Origin: Strigops habroptila
Taxonomy: Eukaryota > Chordata > Aves > Psittaciformes > Psittacidae
DNA: 64,000 nucleotides
Direction: 5' to 3'
Assembly: GCF_004027225.2 (NCBI RefSeq)
Contig: NC_044282.2
Location: 53,390,593-53,454,592, forward strand
Positions 25,101-39,700 of this stretch are shown here, in pieces (the first letter of the stretch is position 1; each line of letters opens with the position of its first letter). The notes under the pieces are model-generated. The model worked only from the letters and a program-made list of their open reading frames with translations, did no database searches and was not told the origin of the DNA. Position numbers and translations under genes: made by a program.

Positions 25101-26256
25101 CTATATTCCTGCTACCTCCCCATAAGCAGTGGACCAGGAACTTACCTGGAACCGAGCTTGAAGCCACATGCTGGTAGGCATGCAGAGGAGAAGCTGCAAG
25201 GGCAGTTAATTTTAGTCTCACAAAGTATTACTGTACTCAAGCCCTCTACTTCATCAGCACTTTCTTCACACACCACACTCTCAACCTTGGCATCTGACAT
25301 TTTGAAGCTACCTTAACGCAGCTCGCAGAAGATGATCAGTGTCATTGCTATTTCTCTGTTACTGAAACAACTGAACTTTGCAACATCACTCTAGAGAATC
25401 CTAAAAATCTTAACAAAAACCAAACCAGTGCTAAAGATGATGTATCCTTTGTTCAGCTGAATCTATTTACCAACTTGAGCTCACATCTATACATGAAGCA
25501 CTGTGAGAATGACTCAACTAACAGCATCGTCTTCTGCTTTGAGTCCAAAAGGAGCCAAACTGCCTCGCAAGTGACTGTAGATAAAGACTAGCCTCCTAAC
25601 TGACACGGATTAAAAGTGGATGATCAAAAATTAGGGTATATGAATCCACCTAGTCAGGATGCTGGCACACTTGAAAATCCAGCTGAGACTCCTGGCTCCC
25701 AAACGATTCCCAAATTCCCCAGGAAAATGTTAACAAACCCCTGTACGCAGAAGACAATCGCTTTCAAACCCAACCCACTCTGTGAGCCCAATTCTCATGT
25801 TATTGTTCACTGACACAATGTAGGTCACTTGTCTGGCAGCCTCCGTGTCTCAGTGGCACATCAATAATGCAGAAAAGCTTTCTGGTAACCTGAGGAAACA
25901 ACAAGGATGACTGAGAGACTCCAAAGTCAGAAGATTGCCAGACCTGTACATGTGATAGCTGTATTTTGAAATATTGGGTATCCGGACCTAATGCTTGGTG
26001 ACGCACAGCTCAAATCAAAGGACATGCCTACTGTGCTCAACACAGACAGGAGTCTCTAACCCATGCTCACTACTGGGTTAAAACAGTGTAATTATTCAGA
26101 GTTAAGTGTAATCTCAGCAAACAGACAAAAATTTTCAAAACTTATTGTTCTGAAAATACAACTCTTTTTTTTTTTATAGAAATAAGATAATGCTCCAGGA
26201 AAGGAATGTTACAGTAATAATAAGAAAAGAGACTTGCTCAGAATATACATATTTGT

Positions 26257-26325
26257 ATTTTAAGGTATTTTAAGGTATTTTGAGGTATTTTGAGGTATTT
26301 TGAGGTATTTTAAGGTATTTTAAGA
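26257..26325. repeat. 10-bp tandem repeat, about 6-7 units
   Basis: Units of TAAGGTATTT or TGAGGTATTT repeat with an exact 10-base period. The order is two A-type, three G-type, one A-type, then a degenerate unit. The block of three identical variants suggests recent local duplication. Confidence 0.95.
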
Positions 26326-29300
26326 TTTTACAAGGAAAGAACTCACTAATACAAATGGGCACCCCAACTCTAACAAATCTGTATTCCAGCTTGAACAAAA
26401 GAACTACTGCTAGAATAGCAGCAATATTAGCACATCTTCTTGAAAACCGTTTCTGAAAAACAAAGAACCTATACACTAGTTCATGCAGAAAACAAAATGT
26501 CATCTGCCTCTTTCTTTTCATTCAACAGTGCTCATTTTCCAAAGCTGCCTGATAATGTCAGGACAAAAGGAGTCATTCTCATACGCTCTGGGCAAGGGAT
26601 GCTGAATAGAAATTCTGAGCCCGTCGGCTCAACACAGCCTTACTGCTAAGCATTAAGCAAGCGTGACAAGTGCTGGCCACAGGGATATTTTACCTCACAC
26701 AGTAATCTTTTTCTTGTGGACATCACAGTAATTTACAGTGTTTTAAATGGCTCTGGCATGCCCCAAAATAAGATAACGCCGAATAGATGGAATAAATCAC
26801 CCATTAGAAATCATTTGGAAGAAGAGCATTCAATTGCAGGCAAAGTTTCTCCTGGTGCAGCCCCCAGACTAGGCCAGCCTTGGACTATTGTTCCAGCAGA
26901 GCAACAGATGGAAAGAAAGCCTGAAGGAATAGATTTTCAAGAGTTCAGCTAGAGACCTGCTTTTGGGGAGAGATTTTGCTGAAGGGCTCAGCACTCGGGA
27001 GTACCTGTTCTTCCTAAAAGAAGCCAAGCTGTTTATATAATCCATTCTTAAGCTTTCTGGTTATATCCTTTTTCAATATAATTTGAAAACAGACAGGAAC
27101 ACAGATGGACAGCTTTTGTTTAGTGTACAGCTCGCTAGCAATAATCATAATACAGAAACATTTCCTAAAAAGTTTTAAACTAAGTAACTATTAAAGCACA
27201 TAGGCACTCATATGCCTGGCAAGGGAACAACAGCTACACAGTAGATTGCAAAGAAAATTAACATAAAGGCAATTTCTTTATCATTTTCCTTTGATTTTCT
27301 AGACTAAACCAGAATGTGAGACTAGCTGAAACAAGTTAAGGACAACAGAAGACAAGTTTCAAAAGATAATCATGACTAAATCAAACCACAGCAAGGACAC
27401 TGGCCCAGAACAAGAGAGGCATCATAAAGTTGCCAATAATGATGTGAAAAAGCCAAAAATACTCAATAGTCTTTCAGTTTTCATCTGCAAAGCAGCAGAA
27501 TGGTACTGCCAGGGTTTCTTATCCTAATACTCATGTTAATGATGCACATTTTCAAAAATGCAATACCAGACAACAAGCACTAACATGTTTTGGAAAAAAA
27601 TTGGCCAGGCACCTTCCTGCATGCTGGATGTAACTACTCAACACATTTTAGAGCTTCAGGGTGGTTACAGAGGGCTAAAAATAAAGCTATTTTAGAAATT
27701 AGAAAAGTACAACACAGAAAAGCATGGGCTGGTGAGCATTGCCTTGATGCTCCGTAGAGTTAAAAAAAGGCAGAGATAACCAGATATAATCAGTAAATAT
27801 CTAAAAGAGCATTGCTTCATTGCTAAAGTCTCCCCAGAATCATGCTGCTGTTTTCTCTTTATGAGTCTACAGGCTTGGTTAATAACGGTATCTTATCCAA
27901 GGATTGACAAAGCAGTCCTTAGGCTTCCCACCATTTTCTTCCAAAGCAGGACCAGGACAACGGAAGCTTGTATCCTCCAGCTCCTGCAGACAGGGATCTA
28001 ACTGCAGCATTGTAGGTATCTGCTTCTCTATAGAGAGAGAGCCTGAGCTATCTCTGCATGACTTAGGCACTCAGATGCCTCAAGCAAGCAGGGATGAAAC
28101 CAGAATGTTTTTTGGTCCTTCTCCATGGCTTAGGTGGGACAAAGAGGAGAGAATATTATGTCTTGCTGTTCAGTCTATGAATTAGTAAAATAGCTACAAG
28201 GCAAACATGATGATGGCAGTATCAGTGCTTGGTGTATACCAGTTTTTATTACCCCTAATTCTCTTTCTGTATTTGTATGTTTAATAGGACTTGATGTCAA
28301 ATTGATAAAAGGAGAGAAACATCGATTTTTGCTCTTCTTTCCTCTTCTAGAGTACTTTCTATTTTCATGTGCCTATTTTCCCTTTTCATCTCTCCTCAAC
28401 CCATTTCCCCAAATTTCTGGCCAGTATCAGACACTTTCTTGCTCAACCTCCAGAATCTACAGTATTGCTTTATCCTCTAGACTGACAATTAGGTCTCTTT
28501 CTTCAACCTTCTTCTCCCCCCATCTGCATCATGTATGTCTTACCCTCCAGACCTCTATGCTGGACTCTTCTTTTTCTGCTTTAACTAAAGATTACTATTG
28601 GTGGCGAAATTTGAAAAAGACCACAGGCTGTAACCAAAGGACAAACAGGAAGCTGCAATGGGAAAGCAGGAAAATTCAGAAGGAAGGGTAAGGAAAAACA
28701 AGGATGAAATTAAGCAGAGGTAAGAGCAGGCAGGTTTGCAAAGCAAGAGAAAGGGAAGAGGTTAAAACTGTTCACACATGATAACCAGCTATAACTGCTG
28801 ACCACCAAAAATAAACAAGTCAGTTTTCACTAAAAAATAAAATTGATGTTAAATCTTAAATAAACATAGAATCTTTCTGGAAAAGGGAAGCTTTATTAGG
28901 AAAAAAAGTATGACTAACAGTTTGGACATAAAACTCTTCCAGACATTATTCCTTGATCTATTCCCTTTAAGGTCACTATTCTAGCTAAAGAAGTTACTTT
29001 CAGGAATAGGCCCTAGGTTGATGCCAAAGACCCCGTAAAAATTACACTGTAAGAAAAAAATCCATTCTCTTACACTAATTAATATTTGTTACAGGTCTGT
29101 AGCTCCAAAGACAACAAATTCTTGAGCAAGTACTGTGTTGCATGCCTGTAAAGTGATGTCTACATGCAGTATAACCCAGCAATAAAATGTGCAACATGAC
29201 AAGAATATAAATATGACAACCGTAATGAAATCAACCTGCCAACATTGTCCCTTTATGAGACATGCTTCACAAAATGTCCTGAGCAGCTTCGCAATCAAAG

Positions 29301-29670
29301 TCAATCAAGCTGACACAACCAGGGTGTGAAAAAACCCTAGCTAGTGAGCATGTTATCTACCACATGCTCAATGGATTCAGGAGCAAAGACAAAAAAAGGC
29401 GGCCTCACAAATAGCGAATTGATGGTACTGAAATATGATATTGTGGTCAGAGTTCTTACAACTAGCAAGTAAAAGCAACAAATGAAAAAAGCAACCATTT
29501 TGGAGAAGAGACTGGTTTCTTCAACACTGAAATAGTGAAGAAAGCCAAATACACACGTGAACATACACTGTAGCTTCTTGTTAGATGTATTTGAGTAATT
29601 TCTGAAAAAGCACTGAACACATGAATAGTTGATGTCTCATTTCCAGAAGTGTTGGGCACTCACACCTCTA

Positions 29671-29955
29671 AATCATAGAACCACAGTGTCACAGAATGGT
29701 TTGGCTTAGAAGGGACCTTTGAAGATCACCTAGGGACATCTCTCACTAGAACAGGTTGCTCAAAGCCCCATCCAACTTGGCCTTGAACACTTTCAACAAT
29801 GTGGCATCATAATTTATCTGGGCAACCTGTTCTAGTGCCCCACAACCCTTATAATAAAAAATTTCCTCCTTATGTCCAATCTAAATCTACCCTCTTTCAG
29901 TTTAAAATTGAAAGTTTTAAAGTTATTCTGTCACTACAGGCCTTGGTAAAGTCAA
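29671..29955 (-). mobile_element. CR1 LINE 3' fragment (intron 4)
   Basis: Plus-strand AATCATAGAACCACAG tail followed by CACAGAATGGTTTGG, the CR1 3'UTR, and CTGGGCAACCTGTTC, ending in the worn C-terminal part of the RT frame. 5'-truncated and diverged, in the sense orientation of HS1BP3. Confidence 0.9.
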
Positions 29956-32618
29956 ATCAGCAGGACCTGCAAGCGCTTGGTGCCTCCTCCAAAGGACTAC
30001 CAGCCTGAATGTTCCATGTATACTTTATAAAGGTTTAATTTTGTATTACCTAATCTTTACCTCCTCACAAACAGAATGCCATCACATCCAGCAGCATCTC
30101 CTGCCACCTATGTTTGACAGCCTCCTGGTGCTCGTCAGGAGGAGACCATTTTGCCTGTGCTGCTGCATCATGCGAATTCCCTCCTCACCGCATCCAAAAG
30201 CAGAATGGGTACAAGAACCCAGACTGCAGGCATAAATCTAGTTTTCATCTGCCTGCGAACAGAAAAGCCTCAAATAGATAACGTAACGATAGAGGATGTT
30301 TCCATCAAAAAACCTCTTGTCTCTCTAATCCCAGAGCTTCCATGTAAAACCTTGTCTGAACCCTTCTTTTTTTCATCTGGTACCTACACAGACCCACCCC
30401 CAATCCACAGAAAACCTCTAGCAAAGTACGAGTGATGTTCCAGTCTAAATTTCAATGACATACCTGTCACACCACATCTACAGAGCTTATGAAAAGCCAG
30501 AGAAGGGACAGTTACCAAAGCAGTGAGCAGATTCCAGCAGTAGCCAAGCAGGATTTGCACTCAGAGGCAGACTTCTTCAGAAGTGCAGGGTCTCAACAGA
30601 TCCATGATACGGCCCAAGGAGGGAAGATGGGGCTGAGCCGAGTTGCCCCCTGCCTTCCCTCCCCCATAGACTCCTGTTCATGGAGGTCACTTTTTTTCTT
30701 GGTTGTGCCATGGGTAAAACAAACCTCTCACTGCAACACAGAAATGGCTCCACAGGAAATAAGAGAAAAGGACACGGTGCGATATTGTCAGAGCTAAATG
30801 ATACTGCTGTTGCAGACACAGCCCTGTGCTCTGGCTGCTGCCTCTCCTGCTGATCATGAGATCAAAACCTCTTCCATAAAAAGAAAACACAGCTTTCCTG
30901 CCTCAGGTTTTTTGTGTTGTTTTGTTGTTTGGGGTTTTTTTAATAGAGATAAGATAAAATTGCTCTGGGTGAAAATATTCCCCAGGCCACATTACACCTA
31001 TTACATGAAGCAATTCCTCTTCTGATGTTGCAGACACTGCTGGAGGTCAGACTGTAGGAACAGTCACTCCAGCGCGCACCGAAGACACAAAACTCGCCCT
31101 CCTAAGCAAGACGCTGAGGCTCTGCTGTGGTAGCTGCCAAGGGGCTTCTTTCTGCTGCAAGCAGAAAAATAGCTGATGTAGTTCTGCATTTTTTTCATTG
31201 GGTTCCTATTTATCATTAACTGGCCTTATTTCTTAGCACACAAGGTTTTGCAACAGAAGTGATTTCAGGGACTGGGCACTGAGCTGGCTGTCATACTGAA
31301 TGGATGGGTTCAGGTGGGGAAGCACTGTGAGTCCTTTGCAGAGCACAGAAAGGCTGAGTGATGAATCGCAGAAACCTGATAAACACAAACAATGCACAGA
31401 CAGGCAACTAAAAGAAGAAGAAATAAGTAGTACTCTTATGCTCATGCATAAGATCCAGCTCAGTGCTGGTCTTATTTAACAGCCATGATAACATTCTAAA
31501 ATCATAACCAAAATCAATTCCCCTCCTATTGGCAAAAAATGTCTCCCAGCTCAGCTCAGCGAGAGCGACACTTGCTGTTCCCACAGCACTCTTCAGAGAT
31601 GGCAGATAGATGATCTCAGCAAGGCCTCCAACTAGCATCTCATCCCCAGAGAATTATGATTTGACACAAGCAACATGAGCTTGCAGATCCACCCCACTGA
31701 TTCATTGCAGACCCTGCTCCGTGCTCCTTAGCTACCTGATGATCTGCTACTGCCAGCCGTCCCCTTGGGGCTGGTGAAGATTCATGTGCTGCAAGGCATG
31801 CAGAAGGGAAAACAGGAACACAGACTGTGAGTAGAAATGCTGGTAAATGTCTCAAGCATCGCTGACAACATGAGACCTCAGGCTTATATGGGGACACAAA
31901 GCAACAAGCATGTAGTGTCTATTAGCCCAAGGAGAGGTCTTTTCAGGATTAGCTGCTGTGAACTCATTGTATGAGCTAGGGCAAGTAACTTGATCCTTTG
32001 GGACAAATTCCTGACTCACAAATCCTATATAGACTCAAAGTACATTAAAGTTATGCCATTTTACATTGGTGCAGAAACTTGTGCAACTAAGTCACCTAGT
32101 AAATTGGAGAGATGTGAGAAATGAACTGAGGTTTGGAAAGGAGGATCTTTTGATAAATACACAGGGGAAGCAGAAATTATATCACTAATCTGTATCAGTA
32201 GGAGGGACTAGTGGAAAAGTAATGAAGTGATGCTGATGACAGCAGGGGAGTAGCAATTACAAATAACTGCACAATGTTTTGAACTTCTACTCCCTCGTGT
32301 TACAGTGGCTGTAAAAATGTTGGAGGAAAGAATGATGATTTCAGACAGAAAACACATTCTCAGAACATTTCAGGATCTGGATCCATAAGGAGAAATGCTA
32401 CAGCAGACCTTTCACATGGCATATGGCTAGGACAGAGAACCAACTGTCCATCAAACATGGCCAAAATGCCTGGCGGTGATTCATGGGTGATTCATGGGGC
32501 TGTCCCCCTCAGCGAGCCCCTCTGTGCTGCCCACCCAGCTCTTATCTGCAGCTTCTGGCCTTGCTCCTGTCTATGGTCATCTTCCTTTGCACCCCCAAGG
32601 GAGGACACTGGTGCTTGC

Positions 32619-32815
32619 TGTATTGGGTTTGCGTGGCAAGGTTTAGGTAGCAGGGGGGTGCTACAGAAGTGGCTTCTGTGAGAAGCTTCTAGAAGCTTCC
32701 CCTGTGTCTGATAGAGCCAATGCAGCCAGCTCCAAGATGAACCTGCAACTGGCCAAGGCCGAGCCCATCAGCAATGGTGGTAGCGCCTCTGCAATAACGT
32801 ATGTAAGAAGGGTTT
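32619..32815 (+). mobile_element. avian LTR-type interspersed repeat, 5' part
   Basis: Starts TGTATTGGGTTTGCGTGGC and includes AGAAGCTTCTAGAAGCTTCC and GCCAAGGCCGAGCCCATCAG. I recognise this layout as a repeat common in bird genomes that behaves as the LTR of an endogenous retrovirus group. The match fades after a run ending AAGAAGGGTTTGAG. No internal retroviral genes or second LTR are seen nearby, so it is a truncated solo fragment. I recall the family layout but not a secure family name. Confidence 0.7.
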
Positions 32816-35271
32816 GAGTTTTATCCAAATGTTTGGATAGCCTCCAACACCTCACCGCTTTCAGAATTCACTCTCTCTGCACCTCTATGTGTCAGGGCAT
32901 GCCAGCACTCTTCTTTTACAGATCAGGAATGAAATACAGTCCTGAAAACCAGAAGTGAACTGTCTGCAGCCTAAGCAGAATGTCTTTGAAACTAAGAATC
33001 ATAACTAATTCCCCTTAGGCCTTGGCCAGCAGCTCTGGACCACACGCTTCTCCTTCCCATTTGAGCATCCTGCACTGTGTGGCACTGCTGTTGTCTCTTG
33101 GCAGAACCACTGAACAAATAAAATCAAGTCCAGTGAGGTCAGGGTTTGCTGTAACAGCCCCTAAGGGAGGAAGTTAGGGTTAGCCCTCAGGAGCCTCTTA
33201 AGAATGCATTTGCTTTTTTTCATATCACAGAACAGTTTGGGCCATGGCTGTGTCACTCACAGCCAAGATGAGAAAGACAGATGAATTGGGAACAACTTTC
33301 CAGGACAAGACTGTTATATGCAGCAACAGCCTATGCTGGCAGATAACCCATCACACAGATGAAAAATGAGACGTCTTTAGTAAATGGGTCTAGATAATGT
33401 TGTAAGGTAGTTTTGAGGGCATGACACCGTGTTTTGTATTTAATGATGCCTTCAAGAATGCTTCAGATGCTATTACAGAAAGAAGGCAATAAAGCAAGGA
33501 AGACAGAAGCTTGGAAATCTTCCATCCAAGCCACTCTGACCAGTTTGTGTACCGTGCCAAGTAAGTAGCAGTTATTACAGAAAATCATGGTTCAGAGAGC
33601 AGACCTCAGAAAATAGCCCATACTAGCAAAACCCCAAGTCAGGACCTTTCCTAGCCAACTGAGGCACCACGGCTCACACCACACAGCTGAACTCTGTTAC
33701 ACTCCAAAACAGGCTTGCTGCACCCGCCCGCTCCTGGGCTTGCTCCTGAGCTCTGCCCACCATCACCCAACAGAGTGCTAGCTGATAGGAACCACTGAGC
33801 CAGCTACATACTCTGCAAAATGCCCCTTGTGTTTTATGATCACAGGGCCAGACGCAGACATAGCACTGCCTGCACCAAGAAAAGCCTCATTGCAGGGCCC
33901 CAGCGGCTCCAATCCTGACTCCTAAATGTGCACCTTCTTCAGGCTGCCCTGTTGACAACAAAAAGCCAACATTTATACTAGCAAATAAATGTGGTCAGGG
34001 CTCGGGCTGAGATAACGGTAGAGTATCTCCATTGTAAGTTTTTAGCATGCTTCCTGGCACGAATTTGGCCCAAACTAACTATTGCTTTCCCAAATGATGC
34101 CTGGACATAGTTTTAGATCAGTACAAGCTCAGGGCCCTTCCTGATTTGGATACGGCCAGCTTGCTTAGGGGAGTGGAAGGATTTAGCTGTTGGACAGAAG
34201 CTACTTCATCCTAGTTGGCACAGAGCAAGGCTACAGTTCCTGTCTACTTTTATTTACTAGTTTAGCCACAGTCAAATCACCTACCACAGCTGTGTACTTC
34301 ACTGTGATGATATATCCTACCCTCCCTTATGATCTGGACATGACTGGGCATCTCAGGCAATATGAAAAGAAAGGTTTTGACTCTATCCAAAATTTATGGA
34401 AGGTAATAAAAAGCATTTCTTTCACTTGAGTGACCATTGTCATTAACAACGATCTGAATTTGTGTGCAAGGGGAAACTTTTCCTCAGAGAGACCCAGAAA
34501 ATCAGTTTTATTCTTTTTACCAAAGGGATAATGGAGAGATCTAACTTTTAAGTACTGTGACAGGACCTGAGAAATTCAAGTGCAGAACGAAGAGCTGCGG
34601 AATCCCAGATGTGTATATGTGCTTAAGGACATTCTTTCTTTCCCTGGCACTTCAGATGATTCCAGATCTTGCCAAATGTCACAAGGGGCAGTAGCAAGTG
34701 ATGTGATCCCCAGGTGTGTTAATTAGTACCAGCCCATAGTTACAATGGCTAATTCATGCATTTCTGGCAAAGTTTTACAGATTGCTTCCAAAAATGGTTT
34801 TCCAAAAGCCAGTTCTTTGATCCTTTGAAATGAAGACAGAAACTTCTGCAGCAGATCCATGGGGAAAAGGGAACAATGGTTTTATTAAGCATCCTGAATT
34901 AGGAATTTGACAGCATCGGATGAAAGGAAAAGCAAGTCTCCCATTTTGATTTAAACTGAGCACACATTCACCCCATAGACAGCTTCTTCTGTGGCAAACA
35001 ATTCTATTATACTTGCTGAACAGAAAAGCAACAGGGCACCTCTGAATCCATCCCTCATTAGCAGTCTGCCTCATCCACAGGCAGTTCCCTGCGTCTGTCG
35101 ATTAAAGATTTCCCGTGCCTTCGTGAAAGGAGCAGGCTAATCGATGAGGTAATGCTTTTTTATTCTAATTAAGAACTTGAGTCATCCTATTATTATAAAG
35201 TCCATGAGACAAAACATGTTTAAATCTGCCCAATTACATCATGTTCAATCCTCTTCCAAAGTAGAAGTATT

Positions 35272-35291
35272 AAAAAAAAAAAAAAAAAAAA
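35272..35291. repeat. A20 homopolymer
   Basis: Twenty consecutive A. No element body is recognisable on either side, so microsatellite slippage is the simplest reading. Confidence 0.9.
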
Positions 35292-36740
35292 GACAATTTT
35301 GATTCTGTGTAGTTGTAAATTTATCCTGTACCCTTTCTAAAGGATCTCCTGCCTCCTACGAACATGTCTCAGTTAAGACTTGCTTGGTACGCCTGCAGAA
35401 TGGCTCATGGCAGCTTCTGCACGCCTTCATCGCTGTTTAGTTCTGCACTGCTACTAATGACCGCACGTCACTGTTAAACAGGATGGGAAAATCAAAAGCT
35501 GAGAGTTCACTTAGAGGACTATGGGAATTATTTGAAAACTGGTGCCAGCTAGTGGCAATGCTATTTCCCTGACGTTATTTGGCTCTACAATTCTTGTATA
35601 TACAGAGAAGTGTGTGGTAAGTTTTATTGCTTTAATACGTTGTAAACAATGAACCAGGTCCATTAAAAATCCTGTGACATCCTTCTTAAAAGCACACATA
35701 CCTACTTCAGCAGGTTGGTCAATTTCCAAGCCAGGTATTTACATTTACATCACTGCAATTCCCCCTGCATTTCCAGTTGAATTACATGTTCTTCACTTAG
35801 TGTCTGATGCTGCTATGAAGTGTTGCACTAAGCTATTTAGCCCCTGCATTTTAGCCCAGGTGTAGTTGCATTTGTGTTCTGCATGAAAACACTGCCGGAT
35901 GGCACACACAGCTGTAACACTACACAGACTACAGAGTTATTTGCAGTCCTTTGGGTTTAGGATGATGGTATAAACACAAATTTACTATTTATAAAACCCA
36001 CTAAAGTATATTCAGTGTTCTAATCAGAAAGAAAATGAAGCACATTAAAATAATTACTTAAACTCCTTCCCAAAGGATCCTCATGTTCCAGCTGTGTATG
36101 TACTGGAATCACTCATGACAGCCATGACAGAAACTCACCACTGAAGTTTAACTAAGGCAATTGCTTCAACATGCAACATAAAACCTGGGGAAATAATGAC
36201 TGCATAATCTTATAGGACCAAAAATCCAACACCAGACCAGGAAATATGAATGCAGATAAGGACAATGCTGGCACAGGGAAGAACTCTCACAAGTTTTCCT
36301 TAGGTCAGGGAAGTGACTATTTCCAGAATAAAAGAAAACACAGAGCAGCCAACTTTAATTCTGTAAGTTATGCACCCACTCTCCTCCAGACTTCTCTAAC
36401 AGTCTGAGTACCCTAGCTCTGATCCCAAGGTACAGTTCTTTCTGATTGCCAGAAGTGGACATAGCAGCAGGGCTTTTGCAATCACCTGCCAAATACAGTC
36501 TCCTGAAGGAGTGTTTATGGATGCAACATATGCCAGCTACAAGCCCAAGGGTACCAAAAAATCTCAGTTTTCCTGAGTTCACTCACATTCAATTAGCATT
36601 ACCACAGAACAGCAGTGAGAGGAGAGGGCTGAATCTTTTGCGCATCCAACTTGATTCTCCTGGTTGGAAAGTACAGCTAGAAGAGGTTCTCAGTTCCACC
36701 ACCTGGAACCACACAGGCCCTGGTAAAGTTGCCCCATGGA

Positions 36741-36765
36741 AAACATATTCTAAGAGAATATGTTT
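36741..36765. repeat. perfect 11-bp hairpin, 3-nt loop
   Basis: AAACATATTCT at 36741-36751 and AGAATATGTTT at 36755-36765 with AAG between. It is a near-palindrome able to form a tight hairpin in either strand. No other features of a transposon are visible. Confidence 0.8.
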
Positions 36766-39700
36766 CTTCCACTCAGAAGACACAACACAGAACAAATATG
36801 GATGATTCTGTGAGATTCGATAGCTAAACATGGTTTCATTTTCCAATGTTTTCTTTCGATCGTCCTCAACCTTCCATTTGTGGGGAGACAGAAAGATTTG
36901 CAGTAAAGAAACACGTGGGAAGCTCTGCTCAGGAGATGGGATTGGAGGCAGAAGAGAAAGCAAAGCCCACCGCATATGAAAACAACACTCACAAAGCACC
37001 TATAAACAAAAAAAGTTTAGGACAGACAAACTGGAGGGACTGAATTCCTGCAGGGAGAGCATCCCTGCCATCCTGCTGGACTCCCTAGCTATTCAGTTAA
37101 CACACCTCCAAGGAGAGGCTATAAGGTTGCCCCTAAAAAAAGTTGAGAGCAAACAATTTATGAAAATTAAGTGAGGCTTATCCTCTGACTGCATGGGTAA
37201 TACAGACCTTTTACTGCCTTTTCTTCCCTTGCCTCTCTTTGGAGGGGAAGAACACTCCACCAGACTATGATGTCCTTGGTTTTCAGAAAAATTTCAACTG
37301 TCAAAAATGCTTCAGCAGAAGACCAGTGGGGTTGTTTACTAAGATCCTGCAAGGCGCCAATCTGACAGCAGCTGGATTGGAACGGCGACAAGTACTTGTG
37401 TCACTTGGCAAAGTGATGGTTGAGCATGCTTTGCTACCTAAGCTTGTGACTCAACAACTGGCAGAAAATAAAGATCTGCCTGTTTAAATCTCTGATGGCT
37501 TCACAGCTGTGAGCACAGATACACACACTGCTGGGAAAACAAAGCTTGCTTTTTTGTTGTTCATTGTTCTAACTATCTGAATTTCATTAAAGAAAAAATA
37601 ACCCATCTCTTCTCTCTTCTTTGATGTTTTGACATCTTCACTCTCTCTCAAGCTGATCTCTACTGCTGTGTATGAATCCTACTGGATTCAGAGGGGAAGT
37701 TGTGCACGTACCTGGCTAGACCAAAAGGCAGTTGTGAATTTATGAGTGGTTGAGGAGTAGGAGGATGCCTGAGGAGCGGCATCCTGAGGAGTAGCAGGAG
37801 TACAAACCTGCCAACCAAGGAAGCACAGAAGGCACAGCAGCTGAACACACATTTTGACAAGTTTGCTCCAGACCATCTGTCCGGCAGAAAGAAGCTGTGC
37901 CATGACACCGCTTGAGCCTGCAGAAATTCTCTTCCTTGGACATGAAAATCCAGCAAGCACGCTGCCCTCACCTATTACAGCTCTGGGCACTCCACCAATA
38001 AAACCACTTGGAAAGATGCTAAGTGCAGGACTCCCCTTAAACCAATTTCTGCCTCTTTGTCAGCCATTCTCAGCAGCCCAAGGTTTCTGGCAGAGTCAAG
38101 ATCAAAAGTTGCCAGTCATTTCTCCCCCGAAGACAAAAGGCTGAGGCCATTTTAGGCTCTTGAACGGAAGGGAAAGGAAGGGAGCACTGGGGTGAAGAGC
38201 TCAGTAGTCAAACTCTGGCCTGGCTTCCATCAGGGCGCGGGGAGACACGAAGGTGTAGGACACGACCCAGAAACAACTGCTGGCTTGTGTGCCAACCTAC
38301 CTCCTCCTGCAGCCAGCCCAACTCTGCGCGGCTCTGGCAAGGCCAGGGCTGGCTGCCTCTGCCAATCTGTTGCTCAAAGCCATGGCCCATTTCATCTGCA
38401 GCCAGAAAATGCCCCTAGTCCTTTAATAACCTCCTTACTGGTAAACCCCACAATGGCAAACCTCTGGCATGAGGCGTGGTTGAGCTTGACCCCAGCAACG
38501 ACTAGCTGCAAGGCTTTAAAAAACTTCTGGCAGCAGGCCCCCGAAAGGTCAGCCCTCACCAGCCCCATCCCTTCCTAACTATTGTCAGGACTTAGCTGTA
38601 TCTATGTTTAAACACAACAGATACAAAGGTTCCATCCACCCACATGTCATTATTCCTCTGGAAAGACAAAAATTTGGATGAGGAGAAGTCCCGAGGGGAA
38701 ATCCGGTGAAACAACAGGAAATGTAGAGAATGGAAACAGAAACTCTCCAGGACCCATTAGGAGACAGAAGAGCTCTTGCCTGGGGAATACCCACCTCTGG
38801 GCTCTGTGCTGTTTGACAGGAAAAACCTAAGGAAGATATGCTGTCACTAAAAGATTCAGGCAGGCAAAGGAAAAAGGACGGAAGGGAGGGAACTGTATGC
38901 AGAAGAGAGGCTCCTGCAAGGGCTGTGGAGAGCTGATGAAGACAGGAAAGGAAAGCACAGGAAAAGATGGGTTCTCTCCAGCTGGTGAACAAATATTACC
39001 ACAGAAATTAACTGCAGCTGAAGAAATCAATGCATTGAAAGGGCTGCCGCATGCTTTAACCCCTAAAGCAGTCACGCCCTTTGTGCAAAATTGTTGCTGC
39101 TTTGTTCAGAGGAGATGGTTCTGAGCCATTTTAATCAAGCTGCTGTCTCAGCTCTATTGGAGTAAACTGAGTACAAGTACTAAATTCAGTTGTTTTAACT
39201 CCAGAGTGAGAGGATAGAGATGCTAAAGCTTTGGCTTTAACCTACAAACAATAAAACTGCATAGTTCATCCACAGAGGGAGGACGACAAAACCCAATTCA
39301 GTCACTGTGGTGTGTTTTTAAATTGTTTTAAGATTCAGAGCTAGAATTTGATTCTGAGCCTAATTTGATTCTGCTTGGATAAAGTAAAAAAATACACGAC
39401 CAGTTGCCTGAATTCTTTACAGAAAGTAAAACTGTAGGGAATTCTCAGGGCAGACTGGGAGCAAACACGGCAGCAAGCAGAAAGCTAACCGGCATGGGCA
39501 GAGGAGCTCAAGCCCATTACCCTTTGTTTAGTAATTCCTTCAGACCCTGGGCCAGAGCACAGGAGCTCAGCTCAACAATTCAGCTCTTAGGACAGCTACC
39601 TGGTACTCCCTTGGCATGCAACAACCTGGCTTCTCCTAAACTATCTGAACCACAGCCCAGGAGGCAGCACAGACCAGCAGCCATTTCCAGTGGGCATTCT

